Shown in pieces: positions 8,315 through 9,932 of a stretch of DNA of 9,932 bases (positions within the stretch are counted from its first letter, which is position 1; each line of letters opens with the position of its first letter). The position numbers were made by a program, and so were the translations under genes. The notes beneath the pieces are model-generated. The model was not told the origin of the DNA. It made no database searches and saw only the letters and a program-made list of their open reading frames with translations. The DNA is taken from contig CAKQBP010000035.1 in NCBI GenBank assembly GCA_934216375.1, forward strand, positions 1-9,932, in the 5' to 3' direction. Source of the DNA: an uncultured Veillonella sp. Its GTDB lineage: Bacteria > Bacillota > Negativicutes > Veillonellales > Veillonellaceae.

Positions 8315-8340
8315 CTCATCAAAATTTATGATGAGTTTTT
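8315..8340. promoter_or_regulatory. Dyad CTCATCA-N7-TGATGAG in the pyc leader
   Basis: A perfect 7-bp inverted repeat (8315-8321 and 8329-8335) with an AT-only 7-base spacer is followed on the plus strand by TTTTT. As a terminator it would serve plus-strand transcription, but no plus-strand gene is present. Seen from pyc it sits roughly 20-40 bases downstream of the likely transcription start, a position suited to an operator or a leader hairpin. Its role is undetermined. Confidence 0.4.
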
Positions 8341-8362
8341 ATATTCATAATAATATATACTT

Positions 8363-8390
8363 ATTATACAATATTTTCATTATATTTAAA
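8363..8390 (-). promoter_or_regulatory. Candidate promoter for pyc
   Basis: On the minus strand TTTAAA (8390-8385) is followed after 16 bases by a consensus TATAAT (8368-8363). This predicts a start near 8356 and a leader of about 145 bases. A second perfect TATAAT lies at 8398-8393 but has no recognisable -35 element. In such AT-rich DNA chance hexamers are common, so confidence is moderate. Confidence 0.4.
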
Positions 8391-8491
8391 GGATTATACC
8401 AATTATGAAAGTATAAAATATATTTTTTACTGTTCATTACAAAAAATCATATGTCTTTTAATAATGCACATCGAATTAATTCTTTTTTATA

Positions 8492-9841
8492 TCATTTATC
8501 ACCTAAAAAGTGATTCATTAATCGATTTAATTGCTCTTGATCAGCTGCCCCCATCAATTCTCTTGCAGAATGCATGGCTAAAAGTGGCAAGCCTACATCA
8601 ACAGTACGCATCGGTAACATAGCTGATGAAATCGAACCTACAGTAGATCCACCTGGAGTATCTGAACGATTTACATAAATCTGATACTGTGCATCCGCTT
8701 CTTCACAAAGACCTTTAACGATAGCAATGGCCTTAGCATCTCCGGCGTAAGATTGGCTACATGCAATCTTGAGGGATAACCCTTTATTAAGTACAGGAAT
8801 ATTCGTAATATCATTTTTCTCTGGATAGTTTGGATGTAATCCGTGAGCCACATCGGAGGAAATCATAAAACCTTTAGAAATAAAACTGTCCATCTCTTGA
8901 TTAGAATATCCTAATGCGTCATAGACGCGTTTAATGAGATTTGGTAATATCATACCCGCCCCACCTTGTTTTGTACGACTGCCCACCTCTTCATTATCAA
9001 AGAAAATAGCGCAGCGAACACCATTGGCATTCATTTTACGTGCCTGAATAATACCAGATAGTACACCAAAGCAAGATGTTAAATTATCTAAACGAGGTGA
9101 GCTAATAAAATCACCTTCCGTACCGAGCACACAACCTAGTTCCGTAGGATATAACGTCATTTCGTAAGATAATATTTCAGAAGGATCACAATCTACTTCA
9201 TCAGCTAAAAACTTCGTCCACTCATCGTATTGAGTGTCTGATTCTGGAAATAAACTAGGATTATTTCTATTATTTAAAGGCTTTGTAATATTATCTTCAT
9301 TACTTCGTTCCATCATCAATATAGGAAGCATTTCTTTTTGACGATTTAGTTTAATCCCATCATTAACAGAGCGATTCATATGAATTGCTAAATTTGGAAC
9401 AATAGCGATAGGCCGTTTTGTATCGACTAGAACAGAATCTACGTCAAAGGCATTTTTCCCTTTTAACACAACCGTACCTGCTGCACCTAATGGACGGTCA
9501 AGCCATGTATTTTCGATAAGACCACCATACATTTCCACATTTAATTTTGTATATCCTTTGACAGAGGTTATAGGGTTTGGTTTAACACGAATAGCAGGAA
9601 AATCTGTATGAGCCGACGCAATACGTAATGTGTGCTCTGGTTTCTTACCTATATGAAAGGCAAATAAGGTGGTACCAAACACATTGACTACATAAGATCC
9701 AGAATCTAATTGCCACTCATCATCTAAGGTAAGCTCAGTAAAGCCTGAATCCAAAAGCATCTGCAAACTAGTATCTACCGTATGATAGGGTGATGTACAA
9801 GCACCAATATATTTTAGTAACTGTTCATTATCAAACTTCAT
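8492..9841 (-). CDS. apeB: M18 family (aspartyl) aminopeptidase
   Basis: Cytoplasmic di-metal aminopeptidase that removes N-terminal residues, by family preference acidic ones, from peptides. The 449 residues are the usual M18 length. Metal-ligand and catalytic motifs are in order: SAHTDFPAIRVKP (H78), GLIENTWLDRPLG (107-119), SPRLDNL (D252), DNEEVGSRTKQGG (E284/E285), SSDVAHGLHPNYPEKND (D330), NRSDTPGGSTVGSISS (391-406) and MHSARE (H424). All expected residues are present, so it should be active. The start is well supported: AGGAGG (9852-9847) lies 5 bases before the ATG, and the N-terminus is collinear with the family. It appears to be a separate unit whose upstream region carries a strong inverted repeat. 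The symbol apeB follows common usage for bacterial M18 members; substrate preference is not proven by sequence. Confidence 0.94.
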   Translation of the reverse strand: MKFDNEQLLKYIGACTSPYHTVDTSLQMLLDSGFTELTLDDEWQLDSGSYVVNVFGTTLFAFHIGKKPEHTLRIASAHTDFPAIRVKPNPITSVKGYTKLNVEMYGGLIENTWLDRPLGAAGTVVLKGKNAFDVDSVLVDTKRPIAIVPNLAIHMNRSVNDGIKLNRQKEMLPILMMERSNEDNITKPLNNRNNPSLFPESDTQYDEWTKFLADEVDCDPSEILSYEMTLYPTELGCVLGTEGDFISSPRLDNLTSCFGVLSGIIQARKMNANGVRCAIFFDNEEVGSRTKQGGAGMILPNLIKRVYDALGYSNQEMDSFISKGFMISSDVAHGLHPNYPEKNDITNIPVLNKGLSLKIACSQSYAGDAKAIAIVKGLCEEADAQYQIYVNRSDTPGGSTVGSISSAMLPMRTVDVGLPLLAMHSARELMGAADQEQLNRLMNHFLGDK

Positions 9842-9853
9842 AGATCCCTCCTA

Positions 9854-9879
9854 TGTACAAATCATATAAAATTTGTACA
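9854..9879. promoter_or_regulatory. Operator-like inverted repeat TGTACAAAT-N8-ATTTGTACA before the aminopeptidase gene
   Basis: Two perfect 9-bp inverted arms (9854-9862 and 9871-9879) flank an AT-rich 8-base spacer. Each arm contains the self-complementary TGTACA, and the two TGTACA centres are 20 bp apart, about two helical turns, so both would lie on one face of the helix. The repeat begins just upstream of the ribosome binding site and contains the best -10 candidate in its spacer, as expected for a repressor operator. No T-run follows on the minus strand, so it is not a terminator for the upstream gene. Confidence 0.55.
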
Positions 9880-9890
9880 ATTAGCTTGAA
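9863..9890 (-). promoter_or_regulatory. Weak candidate promoter for the M18 aminopeptidase gene
   Basis: On the minus strand TTCAAG (9890-9885) and TATATG (9868-9863) are 16 bases apart; both are imperfect matches. The -10 lies in the spacer of the inverted repeat, and the start would fall near 9856, leaving a leader of about 15 bases. A promoter further upstream, past the right edge, cannot be excluded. Confidence 0.3.
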
Positions 9891-9932
9891 TAATTTATTA
9901 TGTATATTATTTTACAATATTTACATTAATTA

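Larger units (their letters stand above)
8211..8491. other. AT-rich intergenic region between the M18 gene and pyc
   Basis: About 280 bases with no credible protein gene beyond the small upstream ORF. It holds the pyc ribosome binding site, candidate pyc promoters, a 7-bp dyad with a T-run on its plus-strand side, and several AT-only inverted repeats (8347-8367; 8411-8430 with one mismatched pair) that may be compositional. I see no convincing minus-strand terminator for the M18 gene, so some read-through into pyc is possible. Confidence 0.6.

Noticed and set aside
8347..8367. ATAATAA/TTATTAT inverted repeat overlapping the candidate pyc -10
   Set aside because: Only A/T pairs in AT-rich DNA; the fold would be weak and the match is expected by composition.
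8411..8430. Twenty-base near-palindrome GTATAAAATATATTTTTTAC
   Set aside because: It is almost entirely A/T with one mismatched pair in a very AT-rich region; chance is a sufficient explanation.
8498..8514. Hairpin ATCAC/GTGAT at the end of the M18 gene as its terminator
   Set aside because: The stem is only 5 bp, lies within the last codons and has no T-run on the minus strand, so it would not terminate transcription.
1..9932. Mobile element, CRISPR array, phage or defence system
   Set aside because: All genes are intact housekeeping types, co-oriented and with similar composition; there are no direct-repeat arrays, transposase or integrase motifs, or tRNA genes.

Overview
The window looks like chromosomal DNA from a low-GC diderm Firmicute (Negativicutes), most plausibly Veillonella or a close relative. 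The reasons are an A+T-rich composition, strong AGGAGG-type ribosome binding sites and Firmicute-style NrdR and single-chain pyruvate carboxylase, together with genes for ADP-heptose, the precursor of the LPS inner core, which a monoderm Firmicute would not normally carry for an outer membrane. The genus is an inference from protein style, not from a search.

All seven genes lie on the minus strand, so transcription runs from high to low coordinates. From the right: a small regulatory region with a strong inverted repeat (9842-9932); an M18 aspartyl-type aminopeptidase (8492-9841); an AT-rich intergenic region of about 280 bases holding the likely pyc promoter and a dyad; full-length pyruvate carboxylase (4764-8210) followed by a clear intrinsic terminator (4653-4691); then a tight cluster nrdR - M19 dipeptidase - gmhA - hldE - hldD that runs off the left edge, with hldD lacking only its extreme C-terminus.

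The left cluster has operon spacing: M19 and gmhA share a base (TAATG), hldE and hldD share four (ATGA), 60 bases separate nrdR from M19, and 94 separate gmhA from hldE. GmhA, HldE and HldD provide every step from sedoheptulose 7-phosphate to ADP-L-glycero-D-manno-heptose except the bisphosphate phosphatase (GmhB), which is not in the window. A perfect 14-bp palindrome whose 12-bp core fits the NrdR box overlaps the presumed -10 element of the nrdR promoter. This suggests that nrdR represses itself and that the downstream LPS-heptose genes may be carried along in that control.

Pyruvate carboxylase makes oxaloacetate from pyruvate, which fits a lactate/succinate-propionate metabolism. I see no mobile element, CRISPR array, tRNA, rRNA or clear novel multi-gene system. 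The items of interest are regulatory: the NrdR box and operon arrangement, the TGTACAAAT dyad before the aminopeptidase, and the dyad and short upstream ORF before pyc.
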